From Madurella fahalii (lineage: Eukaryota; Ascomycota; Sordariomycetes; Sordariales), in assembly GCA_029876055.1 (NCBI GenBank), contig CM056878.1, forward strand, positions 1,488,001 to 1,552,000: a stretch of DNA of 64,000 nucleotides, given 5' to 3'. The position numbers were made by a program, and so were the translations under genes. The notes under the pieces are model-generated. The model was not told where the DNA came from. It ran no database searches and was given only the letters and a program-made list of their open reading frames with translations. Below, piece after piece: positions 1 to 10,993 of the stretch; position 1 is the stretch's first letter, and every line of letters begins with the position of its first letter.

Positions 1-229
1 TTTGTCGACTGCAAGACAGTCGTCCAGATTCATTGGGACTAGGTGTACAGCAGGAATCCGCCCCAATAGTATCCCTCCGGAAACTCAGCTCTGCCTATCG
101 CTCTCTTGTAGCAAGATCATCTCTCATAACCAACAACAATACGCGCTCCAGTCCCGAAACTGCCCATAACTTACCGGTGGGCAACATCCGGAAGTCCAAC
201 TCTTACGCGTGCCACGGTTGCAGCAACCT

Positions 230-1170
230 AGTTGGTCCTATTGACTTCCCAAGACCGACGTATGACTGGGAGGACATTGCTGAGCTGTGGTGAGATGAGG
301 GGTTGTGTTGGGCCATATATCTTGAGTCGACTAATGACGATCATGGCACTGTACAGACCCGCAGAAATCCAGAGCCCCGTAAACTTCGGCGACCCATCCC
401 TTCTCCACAAGAATGAAGCTTGGGTCTTTGCTAGTCAAACCACAATGACCACAAGAAGCTCTAGATTCCCACCCGGAGCCACAACCTGCCAGCTTCAGGT
501 TGTTGCTCGTCAATGACAACTTTGACCAGCCGGTCATGCTGTTATCTATCATCCAGTGGTTTGATGCGTGGATCCTCGGACACGGCCAGAATATTATCGA
601 AGCTCTCGTGGTCAAGCATCAGGCAGAAGCGAAGGCGCGAGTTAGGCGCGGCGTGGCGGAGGCGGTTTTGGCTAAGGTTACTCGTGGATCTGGGCGTCAA
701 ATCGTCTCCCAACTTCTTCCAAAGCGGCATTGACGGGCATCTCTAGATCCTCTACGACCTTCGTCTGGAAGGCGATTGATAAAGATATCTTCATTAGCGA
801 AGGCGTTGGCGTAGATACCGGGCCGCTTAATAACTCCCGGAAATGTCTTATCGGAGCCTGGAGTGTAGATGGTGTGGAAGATAGTATAGCCTCAACAATA
901 GGGATAATTGTGACTTCCATCATGGTCGGCAAGAAATTGCGACTAGTGTCTTGATGCGCGTCGTGTTTCAGGGTCTTGAACGAAGTGAAGTGCCGGTCTG
1001 GCTATCGCCATGTCAAGGGTCTGAAAGGTCGCCATGCTTTCTCGATCGCGTTCAATGGCTATGGAAGACGATGAAGAAACGGAAAGTGGAATAACATTGC
1101 GACCTAGTGCTTCGGTTGAATGCTCAATGCTATGTTGCTTGTCCATACTTAGACGCCACTTCACATGTCT
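230..1170 (-). pseudogene. possible gene relic, unrecognised (low confidence)
   Basis: I do not recognise a gene here. On the minus strand several short open stretches have a coding-like composition: about 678-932 (an aliphatic start MMEVTIIPIVEAIL followed by an amphipathic stretch ending EEVGRRFDAQIHE), about 542-640 and about 230-410 (a possible membrane stretch, FTGLWISAGLYSAMIVI). They lie in different frames and are separated by stops. A GTAACC following Q-I-H-E and a later CCTAAC could be an intron donor and branch site, but I could not assemble a continuous protein. It may be the remains of a gene, unspliced exons of an unknown gene, or plain intergenic sequence. Confidence 0.15.
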
Positions 1171-1573
1171 TACACGCGCTAGTAACGAGGAATTGGTTTT
1201 GGCTTGAAGGCCTGACCTCGCTGATTTCGACGAAAGGGGGAACCAGATGAAGGCCTGACGTGGTGCCCCAAATACATAGTAGAGTAGAGAACTGCCTTGT
1301 TCTTGGACTACTCAACCCCCATGCTCTTGGTTTTGTCTACCTCCAGCAGCAGAACAGACGGGCATCGACATGGCTAGAGCAAACCACCCTTCCACGACAG
1401 ATATAATAACTAGCTCAATGTTCCCCCAAGCTTCGTGTTTTCCAAGCACATAAAACACCATACCCAGATAAATCCCTCCATGCACACCCACACTACTGCA
1501 CTTACAGGAAGAGACAATGTCAGGCCTGCGCCTGCTCAATAGGCAGTTAGGCCACAACTTCCAGTCAGCCCCT

Positions 1574-3991
1574 TCACCGCACGCCATTCCAAAATCGTTC
1601 CCACTCCCCCACCAGCCACCCATAAGCAGGCAAATGCAAATAGTGTTTCGTCACCCACAGCGCCAGGCCGCCCAACACGCCCAGACTCCCCAGCACTTCT
1701 AGGGCAATCAGCCCCTTACTCTTCAGCTCGTCCGCCACCTCCAACAAACCAAGGGGGTCCTGCCTCCGGCGCTGCTGGTTATTCTGCCGATACTGCTGCC
1801 GTTGCCTTCGTCCCCCACGAGGCGACGAACCCGACGGGGGAGCAACTTCGTAGCCCTTCCAGTCAGGAAGGGAAGGCGAAACACCCCTCTCCCTCCTAGA
1901 ACTTTGACCAGACGCTGCTGTTGTTGGGACCAGACTCCCGTCTTGTATACACTCGCTGATCTTCTCGGCCAACCAAACCGCCCGATCGCCCCTTGCAAGC
2001 GCAGCGTACTGCTCCCTCTCCCGAGCCAGGCTCTTTTGTAGATCCGCGGCCCAATTCGCGAGGCGCACCTGTGCTAGGCGCTCTTCCCTCTGCGTATGGT
2101 CTGCCAGGCGGGCGAGAGCATACGAGGACCCCGTGGCGCCCATGGGCGGGGTGAGGACCTGGCTTGCCGAGGGAGCTGCGGTGAGGGGGTGATTACTAGC
2201 CAGGCCTGTCAAGGGGCCCGGATTATATAGCGAGGTTGGCATTCTTGATCGGGGGCTAGGGTGGCCACCGCCGTCATTACTCTCTAGTTTGCGCCACTGG
2301 ACGTATTTGCGGGCGGCAGAGTGGCGTAGCCAAGAAACGCCATTGCTGCTAAAGACTTGCTCGACAAGGGAGGCGAGCTCGGTTGGGATCAGCGGCTGGA
2401 CGTAGTCCGGTGACATGAGTAGACTAGCGTCCATGGTGTCGTGGTCGGAGCCTGCGGCACTGGAGATGGCGTATACGCCTTGTTTGCCGGGGTCTGGGGA
2501 CGCATAGCTGGGAGAGGGCATGGAGAAAGAAAAGAGTCTGATGTTGGCTTCGTTTAGTTGGCCGTAGATTTGCTCCTTGCTTGCTGCTACCTGCGCGGCC
2601 GACATTAGGTCGGCCTGGGCGAGGAGGAGGATAACGTTGCTAATTGGTGTGATTTGGCGCAGATAGTGTATATCGACGGGACGGAGACCTGGTGGACAGT
2701 AGGGTTAGTGGCAGTTTCCGAGGCGGCAGGAGATGGACGTTAGCGCACGATTTGAGACCATATAAAACACGACGTCAACCTGGATGCCACCCTCTCCGCC
2801 CAGCAGATTCAGCAGGTCTCCGTCGCTAAGGCAGTTCTGGCTTATTCGCTGTAGGTGAGACTCTATATACTGCGCCACGGGGGTTATTGTGTCCATCGAC
2901 TGCTTTTGGTCAGCTCGGCGTCTACAGGATGGTGCTCTAGTACGGAGACGTACAGATGACCCGCTCCCATATCCGGGAGTATCAACGAAGCAGATGTTGC
3001 GGTCCAGCACCGCATCACCCAAGCTCTTCCTACGCCGCAAGACGCGGAAGTCGTCCACCTCGGACCACCATTCGGGGTACGGCTTCGTGCTTGCATAAAT
3101 CTCGGTGATCTGGGCTGTCCCAGAGCTCTCCCTCCAAGACTGTCGCCGGCCACTCCTCTGCTTCCCACCAGACGCCCCGGCAATGGTCGGCATAGATCTC
3201 GTCAGAGACGGAGAGAGCAGCGAAGACGGTGTGATAGGATCCACATGGACAATATGCTCGCATGACTGCACGATGGCCTTGATCAGCGACGTCTTGCCGA
3301 CGCCGCTATCCCCGGCAATCAGCACCTTCAGGCGGCCCATGCGCTTCCCCTCGTCGGTAAAGGGCCGGCGGCTCGGCATCTTGATGCTGGGCATGATGAG
3401 CTGCGGGGCACTGCCGCTGTCCATCATGGAGGAGCTTGCGGCAGGCTCCGACTCCTCTCCTACGTACGCTTCTCGCTGTCCGATATCGCCGTCCCGCATG
3501 CTCGGGGTGTGACTTCCCAGGTCTTCGGAAAGACAGAGAGAGTTTCTCCTGGAGGAGACGCTGCTTATGACGGATGCGGGACCCGAGGCTCCGAGCAGGA
3601 CCGGGGTAAGAGGCAGGGAGGCGTTGGGAGTTCCTGATGATTTGGGAACCGGCGAAACCGGCGGTAAAAGATCGTCCTCGCCGTGCCTGGGAGTCTCAAG
3701 CGGGCCCTTTGAGCTCGAGGGCCGAGTGCCGGTATCCTTGTCCCTCTCGAGGTCATGGTGCGACGGTCCGCGGTGTTTCGGCGGCTCCGGGTTTTCGGCG
3801 ACTGGGACTCTTCTCTTCTCTTTCATGCGGTGTGATGGCGGCGGCTGCGACTGGGACGACGAACCGATGGCAGCCTCGTCGGCGAGGAAGTAGGTCATTT
3901 GGGGAGCGGCGGGCAGGTTGAAGGCGGAGAGGTCGTCGTGGTTGGAGGTGCGGGGACGCCCATGAGCGTCATCACCTGCAAGTGGTCGCAT
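1574..3991 (-). CDS. Septin-like GTPase with long N-terminal extension and C-terminal membrane segment
   Basis: Three exons (3991-2954, 2899-2749, 2688-1574) give 767 residues. The intron at 2900-2953 is 54 bp and stop-free; the one at 2689-2748 is 60 bp and shifts frame. The first 220 or so residues are low-complexity and Ser/Pro rich. A P-loop (GDSGVGKTSL, about residue 229) and a G3 motif DTPGYG follow. After the second intron the sequence NRLRPVDI is typical of septins. The G4 position reads AQAD instead of the usual AKAD. Near the C-terminus an Arg/Gln-rich stretch precedes a hydrophobic helix (LIALEVLGSLGVLGGLALWV) and a short tail. Septins bind GTP and form cortical filaments; this divergent member looks membrane-anchored. 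The septin-family call rests on the G1 and G3 motifs plus the NRLRPVDI block. The start at 3991 is the first Met of the ORF and an upstream exon is possible. Confidence 0.75.
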
Positions 3992-5065
3992 CGTGGTTGG
4001 ACTGCATGGAACAAGTTGAAATAATGGATCAAAGACGGTTTGCGGGAGAAACGGGAAATCAAGTATAGATGGTTAAAGGATTATAACGGGTCCCTCGCCG
4101 AGAGGATGCTCGACGAGAGTATTGTGGTACTGTACAGAGAGTAGTAGGTCAGGTACAAGAAGAGGGGCAATGCGGACAAAGCTGGCATCAGAGCAGCGTC
4201 GTTAAGGTTCACGCGACTGAGGGGCGGTACATGCACTGTACAGTACGTACTTCTCCCTGCCTCCTCATCACCCCAAGTGGGAATGACATGCCCATTGAGG
4301 TGTTGCAACGGCGCGGTGGTCCGTCGACTTGACCCCGCCTCTGCTGCCCCCCAGCCCCAAAGCCAGCCAAACACGGAGCCAAAGCGAACATAGCCCAGCT
4401 ATGTGGCTTTTCTTCGCCGTCCAATGCTGATGGAAGAGCAGCCGGCGGAGAGTCCCCGTGGTCCTTCGCTTGGCCAGTACTGTGTTAGCTCGCGCTGCGG
4501 GCTCACACATGCAGCTTCCCGTCTCTGTTGGGTCCCTGCTCCACTGTGGAGGCACGCTGCTGCAGAGGCGCCGAAGCTGCAACCTTGCATCCCCTCCTTG
4601 CCAGCCACCTAAAGATAGAGAGAGCGGATGCAGGAACCAGAGGTTTGCAGCCTTTGTCGCCGTGATGTGGTGTGCGGTTTCCTCCTACCCAGGTAAATAT
4701 TTGCACTGTACCGCAGAACCAAAACACCCAGAGGCAACTACGCTGGGGTCGGGAGCAGAACTGGGCTTAGCCAACTTCAGCGTATCTGGATGGGGCATTG
4801 ACTGGCGATCGGTCTCGCCCCTCGACTGACAAACCGACCCAGACAGGCAGAGAGACAATTGCTCTACCTGATAAATACTCGAACCAAACAGGACAGGCAA
4901 AGCAAGCGGTATGTGTAGTCCCCGGAGCATGCACTTGGCAGCAAGAGGGCAGAATAAGGAAAGAAACATCACATTAAAACACCCCAGATGCACTTTGTAA
5001 GTATGTACAAGTTAAAAGGATACATTGGTGCATCCACGCCGGCGATGGGACCAACGCCATATTAC
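3992..5065. other. Intergenic: 5' region of the septin-like gene and 3' side of the RING/RS gene
   Basis: About 1.07 kb without a supportable gene. It should hold the septin-like promoter and the 3' UTR of the RING/RS gene. Open frames on both strands are short and composition-driven. I see no repeat or RNA gene. Confidence 0.4.
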
Positions 5066-8000
5066 CTATTCATACCTAGCTTGCTCTCTCTCCGCCTCGA
5101 GCCTTCTCATTCTCTCCTCCTCATCGTCCACGCTAACCACCTCACCGCGTCGCCCCTTTCGCCGGCTGCTTTTCCTCGACTCCTCGCCACCTTCATCACG
5201 ATCCCGCCCGCGCTTTGCTCCCGCCAGCCCTGCCAGGCTCGCCATCCGCCGCGTTTCCTTGAGTAGCCGCTCACGGTCTCGAGCCGCGCGCTCAGCAGCG
5301 TGGGGGTCCGTCGCTGCGGGCCCGAGACCGGAGTTCGTGGGCGTCGTCAGTGAGGAGCGCCGGCTGCTGTCGGCTGCCGCGCCCTTGATCTCCAGACCAC
5401 GACTGCCCGATGGCTTGGGGCCAGCCGGCGGGTTGAACTCCTTGTCCGCCTCCGCATCGCCCGACGCGTTAACCACCGACACTTTACTGCTACGGTGGCG
5501 ATGCTCCTTGTCGCCGCGGTCCCGGTCCTTTCCCCGGTCACGATCGCGATCTCTGTCTCTGTCCCTGTCTCTGTCTCTGGCCCGGTCGCGGTCACGGTCG
5601 CGATCACGATCGCGGCGTTCCTTGCGGTCCCTGTCCCGCTCTCTGTCACGGTCGCGGTCACGGTCACGATCACGGTCACGGTCCCTATCGCGATCGCGAT
5701 CGCGCTCCCTCTCCTTGTCGCGATCCTTCTCTCTATCGCGATCCCTCTCAGTTCGATCATAGTCCCTATCACGGTGAGAGCGGTGACTCGACTTCCGGTC
5801 CCGATCCCGATCCCGATCCCGATCCCTCTCTCTCTCCTTATCCCTCTCCCGCCGTTCCTTCCGACTGCTCCGGTGACTCGACCGCCGCGATTCTTCAGCC
5901 GCACCAGCAGCAACAGGAGAAGCCGACCTCGACCGGCCCTCATCACCACCATCATCATGCTGCTCGCGAGGCTTCGACTCCCGCTCCTGTGTCCCTGCCC
6001 TGTGCGGCGAGTACTTCTTGCGGTGCGACGACCGGTGGTGGTGGTGGCGGCCACTTTCCTCATCATCCGCCGCCGCGGGCGAGTGCGACCGCTGCAGGCG
6101 GCTACTACGCCGGTGCTCCTTGCGATCGTAACTACGACTGCGACTGCGACTGCGACTGCGGCTGCGGCTGCGGCTGCGGCTGCGGGTACGGCTCCTATCC
6201 GACTCAGGCGACCTTGATCGATCGCGCTCCCTTTCCCTGCCATGCTCCCGATCACGCTGCCGGTAGCCGCTTCGCGAGTAAGAATCCCGCTGCTCCCTTT
6301 CCACGTCATCGCCACCACGCTCCCTGCTTCTCCGCCTCTTATCCTGATTGTACCCACGGGAGGACCCGTGGGGAGAAACACTACTCCGAGATCTAGACCG
6401 CCCGTGACGGTCGCTGACAGCTGTGGCGCTGGTAGGCGTCGGCGGCTTGTTGTTGCCGTCGTCGACCCACCCCCGAGCCTGGAGATGTCTATAGCTAGTG
6501 TTCGGCAAACCCCGGAGCATGGCTTTCGGGCCTTTCGGGGCGTTCAGGGGGACGTCCGGGTTATTAGCGCGCGCAACAGCACCGCCCTGAGTGTCCCCGG
6601 TTGTTTCGCCATCGGCGTTGTTTGGCCCTTCTGGGGCGCCGCCGCCGTCTCCTTGCGGTGCGGGTTCAGCAGCCTGCCCCTGGTTACCCCCTTCGTCGCC
6701 GTCCTGACCGCCATTGTCACCACGCAGAGATCGTCCAAACTCGTCGACATTGGCCTCGGGGTTCCCTTCGCTACCGCCGGAAAAGCCGCCTTGGTTGCTC
6801 ATGCCGTTCGGGTACTGTCCGTCGTAACCGTAGCCTTGGTCATTATAGTTTCCGCCACCGCCGTATCCGTGCTGGTAGCCTCCTCCGCGGCCGTATCCGT
6901 ATCCGTAACCGCGGCCGCGACCCCTACCGCGGAACCCGTACTGACTCCGGCGATAGTCATTGAACTGGTGGTGGCCATAATTACCTTGATTGTATCCTGT
7001 CTGGAAGCCAGAGTTAAACGTGCCATAATCACCATTGCCCATGCCAGAAGCGCTTGGATGATTGTAATTATCTTGGCCGACATTCCATGATTGCTGTCCG
7101 TTCCAGTTATCGGCTTCGCCCCCGTAACCTCCCATCCCCATATTCATGTTCATGCCGTTCATGCCCATGCCTTGAAAGCCCCCGCTCATGTACATCTGCA
7201 TCGTCATCGGGTCCATGCTCATGCCCGGCATGCCTGTTCGCAGCGAGTCAGTCGCAACGAATCATCTAGGGACTGGCAGAGAGACCAACCCATCATCGGA
7301 AAGTTGCCAAATCCGTTTTGCATGGCCATCATCATTTGCATCTGGTCAAATCCAGGACCAAAGCCTGGTTGCGGAAATGCGCCGTTCGTTCCGTCACCCT
7401 GCATCGCCTCGGGCTCTCCCAGATCCAGCTGTTTTTCGTTGCCGTTATCGGCCTCTTCATTCGTTGCTTCGGCGTCCCCGGCGTCCCCGGCGTCAATAGC
7501 CTCGGCGTCCTGTTGAGCCGGGGCAATATCAGTCGACGTGTTCACTTCGGATTCGCCGTTTCGTATATCATGGTGCTGCTGCCCCTAGTTTCGCTGTAAG
7601 TAAGGGCTAGGGGCGTGCTAGATAAAGAACTAGGAGGGGCCCTACAGAGTCCTCCACAGCCTCCTTGGCAGACTCAGCGCTCTCCTGGCCAGAGAGTGTT
7701 TCCGCACCCTCCTGACCATCCGCGATAGTCCTAGGAGCTGGATCTACCGCTGCGGCTTGCTGCTCTTCGACAGGCCCAATTCTCTCTGCATCGGCTGGCA
7801 TGTTTGGCTCTGGCATCACCGGCGCAGTCGCCGAGACCGGGCTAGGGTCGACGGGCGTGATGGGAGCGGCATCTTTGGGCCGGCTCGACTCGCGCTTCTT
7901 CTCCTCGGTCCGCAAGAACACCTTGATGGTTGTCCGCAAAGCCTTGTGTGGCTTGCAGTCGTCGGCCGACAGAGGGGAGTGCTCGCAGACGGGACACGAG

Positions 8001-8239
8001 GTGGGCAAGGTGGATTGGCAGCTCTCGCAGATCGCCTGCTCGCAACACGGCAGGCGGAACGCGTTGAGAGCCAGCTTGCTACAGATGGCGCATCGGAGCT
8101 TCGCTGGGATATCGTCCTGGGACAGGGAACTGGATTCCGCTTGTTAGACGTAATGGTCGAGGTGGTGTGTACTAGGGCGATTGGGAACTTGCCTGATGAG
8201 TTCGGCCTGCGCCTCTGTGATGGCTAACGACGCCGCCAT
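5066..8239 (-). CDS. RBBP6/Mpe1-type C4C4 RING protein with long Gly/Met-rich and RS/RD tail
   Basis: Four exons (8239-8193, 8129-7646, 7584-7290, 7233-5066) sum to 2994 bp and 997 residues. The first intron (8130-8192) has a GCAAGT donor, so it is a GC-AG intron; the others are GTAGGG and GTTGGT. The RING lies at residues 29-64 with the pattern C-x2-C-x11-CC-x4-C-x2-C-x7-C-x2-C, the all-cysteine C4C4 form seen in RBBP6 and Mpe1. No DWNN ubiquitin-like domain or CCHC knuckle is present. An acidic linker, a Met/Gly/Asn-rich segment with RGRGRG repeats, and about 350 residues of RS, RD and ER dipeptides follow. RS tails and this RING type are both found in pre-mRNA 3'-end processing and splicing factors, so a nuclear RNA-linked ubiquitin ligase role is my inference. 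It is divergent from the sphingolipid hydroxylase gene. Confidence 0.8.
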
Positions 8240-9662
8240 CCTGCGTTGCAATCCGCGATGAACGCGGTGCTGCACCCGGGAAGAGGGTCAAATGAGGTAT
8301 GAGGCGGAGGTCATTGAGTTGTGCAGAGTTGGAGAAGGCTTGCGGTGCAGGCAGAGTGCGAATCCCCAGAGAACAGCTTTATGGCCGCCAAGCTTTGCCG
8401 AACAGGATAATCTCGATGATCATAGAGACAAGTCAAGACCTGTGGGGATAGCCTCAAAATCACGTTGAACGTTGGTGTGGCACCCAAGCGATGTTGAAAG
8501 CTGACGCACAATGTGTCGCGTTATCCGCGCCTGTTCATGACCTGGCGATGAAAATTTAGCGAGACCCCCGCACGTGGCCAGCCCAAGGGTTGGGCATTGG
8601 CCGTTTTGGGTTAGGGTTGGGATTCATGGTGCAAAGGACCCGGTTGAATACAATTCAGGCTTCTTCCCTCCTATTGTTGGAGCTGGGCAGGCGAAAGATT
8701 TTGGTATGTTTGCCTCGAACACTGTCGACTTCATCTGTCACCGTTACTTACCTTACCGTTGCGAAGTAGACGTGTGGAAACACCGTTTGTGTTGGGCGGC
8801 ATCGAAACGGCCCATTCGAAACTCGTCCCGGTAGGCAGCACATGGGAGTATGGCCCTATGCCTCCAGTTGCCCGCTTAGCAACTGACCGGAGGGCCGTCG
8901 TAACTCCGACAGCCGGATCAGGATTCCACGACGACGGGGCCCTACTAATCATAACTCAGACAAGGAAACTCCAATATCCAACGCAGCCGGCGTGAAGTCT
9001 GACCCGCGTACCTGGGTTGATGGGCTCATGAAATTACAGCCATCACCAATCACAGGGCTCCCGCGCATCGCCGATGTGGGTCAAGCCCTCTCGGCCTCTC
9101 GGGGCCCGTCGTGATTCCTTGTGGGGTCTCCTCGGAGCATCTCCGAGTCCTGCAAGAGCTGCAGCATGATTTGCCGTGTTCCTGCCAAGCCCAGCTAGTG
9201 GTAACCAATTTTTTTCTTTTCTTTTTTTTTTTTTCCCCCCCCCAAGAAACGGTTTGTCTCGTGTCAGAAGATACAGCTCGTCTGATGGATGCCCTGGCGG
9301 ACAGTAGATGGCGACAGCGGATAGTCTGACTCGTACATGCATTTCTGTCACGGTTCGACTTCGCCTGGGTTCTTGTCCTCTCATGGAAGTGGTGCCATTG
9401 GTGGCCAGACATCTTTTAGAAGCCGGAAATTGAAGGTTCTGGGCCGTGCAGCCCGCTGCAGTTGTCAGGGACTTCTCCACTGCCGAGCGAGCCGCCTTTT
9501 TCTCCCCAACACCAGCATCTCCTCGCCACTGCTTTTCCGTCGAGTGATCACACAGCGTTTAGCAGTGATTGATTGATCGATTCTGCGGCTCTCGCGCCGC
9601 GATCCTATTTCTTTCTCTTCCCGTTGTAGTGCCGTGCTTCCGCCACGGCCTCCGGTCGCGCC
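8240..9662. other. Divergent intergenic region between the RING/RS gene and SUR2
   Basis: About 1.4 kb with no supportable gene. It contains a telobox-like TGGGTTAGGGTTGGG at 8607-8621 and a T-rich then C-rich homopolymer run at about 9210-9243. The 100 bp before 9663 are pyrimidine-rich, as is common before fungal start codons. Confidence 0.45.
9210..9243. repeat. Poly-T/poly-C homopolymer tract
   Basis: Runs of T broken by single C, followed by nine or so C residues. Length may be unreliable in assembly. Confidence 0.8.
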
Positions 9663-10885
9663 ATGGCGAACGCAACCGTCACTTCCGATCTCCCCCCGTT
9701 GCCGGCATACGAGGCCCGGCCGATGCCCGATCTCCTGCCCTTCATATCCGACTTTTGGCTATCACTCATTCTACCGCACATTGCATACTGGGCGGTGTCT
9801 ATGTTCTTCCATGTCATCGACATTTACGACCTCTTTCCGCAGTACCGTCTACACACTCCCGAGGAGATCACGCAGCGCAATCTCGCCTCCCGTTACCAGG
9901 TCGCCCGCGATGTCATCATCGAGCAAATAATTCAGATCGCTACGTCGGCTGTCTTGTCCCTGACAGAAGCGCAGCAAATGACGGGCATGGAGGACTACGA
10001 CGTAGCCGTTTGGGCAACCCGTATCCGGCTGGCGCAGCGCGCACTCCCCACCATCCTCGGCGTGCTCGGACTCAACGCCGCGTCCATCTCCAAGAACATG
10101 GCTGCGTCGCACCCGCTGCTCGCAGGTGCATTGGCCGGCGGCCACTACCCGTTCCTCACCACTACGCTCGACGGTGTCACGGGGACCCCTGTACCGGCGT
10201 TTGCGACGTGGGAGTTGCTAGTCGCAAAGGCTATATACTGGGCCATCATCCCGGCCTTTCAGATGTGGATCGCCGTCTGCTTCCTCGATACTTGGCAGTA
10301 TTTCTGGCACCGAGCCATGCATCTGAACAAGTGGATGTACAGTACGTCACACACAAGACACATACACTCCCTTCCTCATTTGTGAATGATCGGAACCCCG
10401 TCGCTAACAAGTTCCCCCTGCGGCACATAGCACACTGGCACGCTCGCCACCACCGTCTCTACGTGCCCTACGCCTACGGCGCGCTGTACAATCATCCCGT
10501 CGAAGGCTTCGTTCTCGACACGCTAGGCGCCGGCATCGCCTACAAGGTCGCGTTCCTCAGCCCACGCTTAGGGATGGCTTTCTTCGTGGGCAGCATGATG
10601 AAGACAGTCGACGACCACTGCGGGTACGCGCTACCGTGGGACCCGCTGCAGCACATTACGAGCAACAACGCGGCGTACCACGACATTCACCACCAGAGCT
10701 GGGGCATCAAGACCAACTTCTCGCAGCCATTCTTCACCATCTGGGACCGGTTGTTGGGGACCATGTGGAAGGGAGACGCGAAGCTGAAGTATGAGAGGAC
10801 GAGGACGACGGCCGAAATGAAGGAGAAGGGGAGGAAGCCAGAGGCGAGATCCCTGGTTACGAACGGCGAGACAGAGGCCAAGTAG
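9663..10885 (+). CDS. SUR2: Sphinganine C4-hydroxylase (phytosphingosine synthesis)
   Basis: Two exons (9663-10341 and 10431-10885) joined across an 89-bp intron with a GTACGT donor give 377 residues, the usual size for the family. The enzyme is a di-iron, fatty-acid-hydroxylase-superfamily membrane protein of the endoplasmic reticulum that hydroxylates C4 of dihydrosphingosine or dihydroceramide. Three histidine boxes are visible: HRAMH near residue 217, HARHH near 230 and HDIHH near 310. Hydrophobic segments lie around residues 30-55 and 190-215. The block YVPYAYGALYNHPVEGF after the second box is typical of Sur2. The intron falls exactly before the second histidine box. The start sits in a good context (GCGCCATGGCG). 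The orthologue in Aspergillus nidulans is known as basA. Confidence 0.93.
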
Positions 10886-10960
10886 TTGCCGCTCGTTTGT
10901 TATTGTCACTGTCGTTGTTGCTGCCGTTGGGTGTCGGGATGTGTTGAGGGGACCCGTTAT

Positions 10961-10993
10961 TTCTTCTTCTTCTTCTTCTTCTTCTTCTTCTTC
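10961..10993 (+). repeat. (TTC)11 microsatellite
   Basis: Eleven perfect TTC units just downstream of the SUR2 stop codon, probably within or near its 3' UTR. Confidence 0.9.

Noticed and set aside
5025..5762. 245-residue SR-like open frame on the plus strand
   Set aside because: Antisense shadow of the near-palindromic RD/RS codons of the RING/RS gene.
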